A stretch of DNA of 64,000 bases from Pseudomonas sp. B21-056 (GTDB taxonomy: Bacteria > Pseudomonadota > Gammaproteobacteria > Pseudomonadales > Pseudomonadaceae), in contig NZ_CP087203.1 of assembly GCF_026016325.1 (NCBI RefSeq), positions 4,402,001 to 4,466,000 of the forward strand, read 5' to 3'. Each line of letters starts with the position of its first letter. Position 1 is the stretch's first letter. The position numbers and the translations under genes were made by a program. The notes below the pieces were generated by a model. The model did not search any database and was not told the DNA's origin. It worked only from the letters and a program-made list of their open reading frames with translations. Shown here in pieces: positions 62,782-64,000 of the stretch.

Positions 62782-62799
62782 TGTAAGACATTCGCCATA
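62782..62799 (-). promoter_or_regulatory. GacA upstream activating sequence of rsmX copy 2
   Basis: On the minus strand TATGGCGAATGTCTTACA: perfect CTTACA half and GTAT-GCGAA shared with the copy 1 element, 45 bases before the -10 box. Confidence 0.7.
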
Positions 62800-62862
62800 C
62801 CGTCCTTCCGGAAACCCTTAGTTTCCTCAGGCGAGAACCATCAGCCATTGATCGCTACCGGC

Positions 62863-63321
62863 TCAGGACCTGGTCAGGAACTCCTCGATATTGGCCATCT
62901 GCTCGTCCCAACCGCGGCTGTCCATGCGAAAAGCCTTGAGTCGGCGCGCCTCGGGAATGCCGTCAAACCCTGACTCCACCACCTTGAGCAAGGTGCCTCC
63001 GTCGATATCCTCCAACTCGAACTGAACCCGCGTCTCGGGCTCTTGGGAGTAATCCACCTGGGGTTCGATGGCGTAGGGATGCCAGCGAAACGAGAACACC
63101 CGTTCGGGCTCGACCCGCTCCACCGCCACGTCCCAGGTAAGGTGCTCATAACCGGGATAAGTGATCTGTCCCTGGGTCCGTTCACCGGCCACAAACCGTT
63201 TGCCTTCCAGGGCCACGCCAAACCATCTGCCAAAGGCTTCGGCATTGGCCAGGGCCCGCCAGACCTGGGAACGCGGCGCCTTGAGCAGGATCTTTCTTTC
63301 GATGCGATCGGATAAATGCAT
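62863..63321 (-). CDS. SRPBCC/AHSA1-like protein
   Basis: A 152-residue START-like protein: MHLSDRIERKILLKAPRSQVWRALANAEAFGRWFGVAL, TQGQITYPGYEHLTWDVAVERVEPERVFSFRWHPYA, EDIDGGTLLKVVESGFDGIPEA. This is the Aha1/activator of Hsp90-homologue (AHSA1) family, with an alpha/beta cavity for hydrophobic ligands. AGGAGGTGACCC gives a strong ribosome-binding site for the ATG at 63321. Function unknown. Confidence 0.88.
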   Translation of the reverse strand: MHLSDRIERKILLKAPRSQVWRALANAEAFGRWFGVALEGKRFVAGERTQGQITYPGYEHLTWDVAVERVEPERVFSFRWHPYAIEPQVDYSQEPETRVQFELEDIDGGTLLKVVESGFDGIPEARRLKAFRMDSRGWDEQMANIEEFLTRS

Positions 63322-63477
63322 GGGTCACCTCCTGTGTTCAACAGTAGGCCTGTAAGACCACAAGGCCAACCGGAAAGTTGTATCAGTCCGTTGTTTGACC
63401 ATGGGTCGACGCTAGAAACCCTTGGAGCGATGTACACTCCTCCGGCATTTTTCAAGCCTTTCAAGGAGAGATCGACC

Positions 63478-63879
63478 ATGCCCCCACGCTTGCTTCTGGC
63501 TCTGACACCGTTGCTCTTTATCGCCGCAGCCCAAGCCGACGACTGCACCAATGCCATCACCCAGAGCGAGATGAACCAATGCGCGGCCCAAGAGAAGAAC
63601 GCCGCCGACACCGAATTGAACAACCTTTACAAGCAGATCACTGCGCGCCTGAAAGACAATCCCGAGGCCAAGCAGTTGCTGGTCAAGGCACAGCGGGCCT
63701 GGATCAGCTTCCGTGATACCGAATGCAATTTCTCTGCGTCTGGCGTTGAAGGTGGCAGTGTTTATCCTCTGATCTACGGCAACTGCATCACGGCGCTCAC
63801 CAAGGCGCGAGTCGAGACCTTCAAGACCTATCTCAAGTGCAAGGAAGGGGACCTGAGCTGCCCGGTGCCTGAGGCATAA
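63478..63879 (+). CDS. LprI-family lysozyme inhibitor-like secreted protein (DUF1311)
   Basis: A 133-residue exported protein with signal peptide MPPRLLLALTPLLFIAAAQA (cleaved before DDC) and a DUF1311/LprI domain: DDCTNAITQSEMNQCAAQEKN, AELNNLYKQI-type helix TELNNLYKQITARLKD, QRAWISFRDTECNF and CITALTKARVETFKTYL. Cysteines in pairs are typical of the secreted domain. Related proteins inhibit lysozyme or are of unknown role. AAGGAGAGATC gives a good ribosome-binding site. Confidence 0.85.
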   Translation: MPPRLLLALTPLLFIAAAQADDCTNAITQSEMNQCAAQEKNAADTELNNLYKQITARLKDNPEAKQLLVKAQRAWISFRDTECNFSASGVEGGSVYPLIYGNCITALTKARVETFKTYLKCKEGDLSCPVPEA

Positions 63880-63954
63880 GCGTCATACCCTACGCGGCTA
63901 AACGGGTGTCCATCGATGCGGTAGGCACCTAATCCCAGACGCCCGCAGTGACTA

Positions 63955-64000
63955 CGAGCTTTTTTGTGAACCAAAACAAAACCCCTACCTGCGTCAGCAG
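63955..64000 (-). terminator. Possible terminator half at the window edge
   Basis: ACCCCTACCTG-CGTCAG-CAG at the end looks like one arm of a hairpin (with CAGGTAGGGGT) followed on the minus strand by TTTTGTTTTG. The other arm is cut by the window end, so this is a guess only. Confidence 0.25.

Overview
The window is high-GC bacterial chromosome from a Pseudomonas species, most likely of the P. fluorescens complex. The evidence is the conserved block leuC-leuD-methyltransferase-leuB-asd-usg-fimV with a divergent LysR gene, the ibpA-dusC-thioesterase-hydrolase-TetR-tRNA-gltX-uvrB-aminotransferase run, dense GTGGGAGCGAGCCTGCTCGCGAT-type REP elements, a FecI/FecR/FecA iron system and tandem RsmX-like RNAs. 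No phage, plasmid, IS element or CRISPR array was seen. It looks like core chromosome with moderately variable gene clusters.

Layout. 1-9 kb (minus): polar-hub gene fimV (cut by the window edge), an Asd paralogue without the catalytic cysteine, asd, leuB, a methyltransferase, leuD and leuC, i.e. aspartate-family and leucine biosynthesis; a divergent LysR regulator follows. 10-13.4 kb: a five-PAS GGDEF-EAL c-di-GMP protein. 13.6-19.8 kb (minus): heat-shock gene ibpA with a sigma-32 promoter and a ROSE RNA thermometer, dusC, a thioesterase, a hydrolase, a TetR regulator, a duplicated tRNA-Ala/tRNA-Glu array with a textbook promoter, and gltX. 20-27 kb: uvrB, an aromatic/aspartate-type aminotransferase, tRNA-Asn, two very small ORFs, an AI-2E-family permease and trhP.

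27-35 kb: a chemoreceptor and an antiporter-like permease, then a four-gene overlapping operon (PepSY, PepSY, response regulator, histidine kinase), a patatin-like lipase and queD. 35-48 kb: hydrolases, cytosine deaminase, a DapF-like protein with both catalytic cysteines changed to serine, an MFS permease, the fecI-fecR-fecA surface-signalling iron-uptake operon, an AhpD-like protein, an MscS channel fused to a cyclic-nucleotide-binding domain, and a pirin. 48-53 kb: a BvgS-type phosphorelay kinase with a degenerate stand-alone receiver and a LuxR-type response regulator. 53-62 kb: small-molecule enzymes including tam, an SDR overlapping a GH15 glycosidase, and isonitrile hydratase divergent from a GlxA-type regulator with a clear candidate operator, then an SDR divergent from an AraC regulator. 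62.4-62.8 kb: two tandem RsmX-type sRNA genes, each with its own upstream GacA-box-like element. 62.9-64 kb: an AHSA1-like protein and an LprI-like inhibitor.

The most notable items are the tandem RsmX pair (the output of the Gac/Rsm switch), the ROSE thermometer, the nested REPIN at 40.3-40.5 kb, the operators at 59.64 and 61.30 kb, and several enzyme homologues whose catalytic residue is substituted. All calls come from reading sequence by eye; no database search was run. Gene starts were chosen from ribosome-binding sites and family knowledge.
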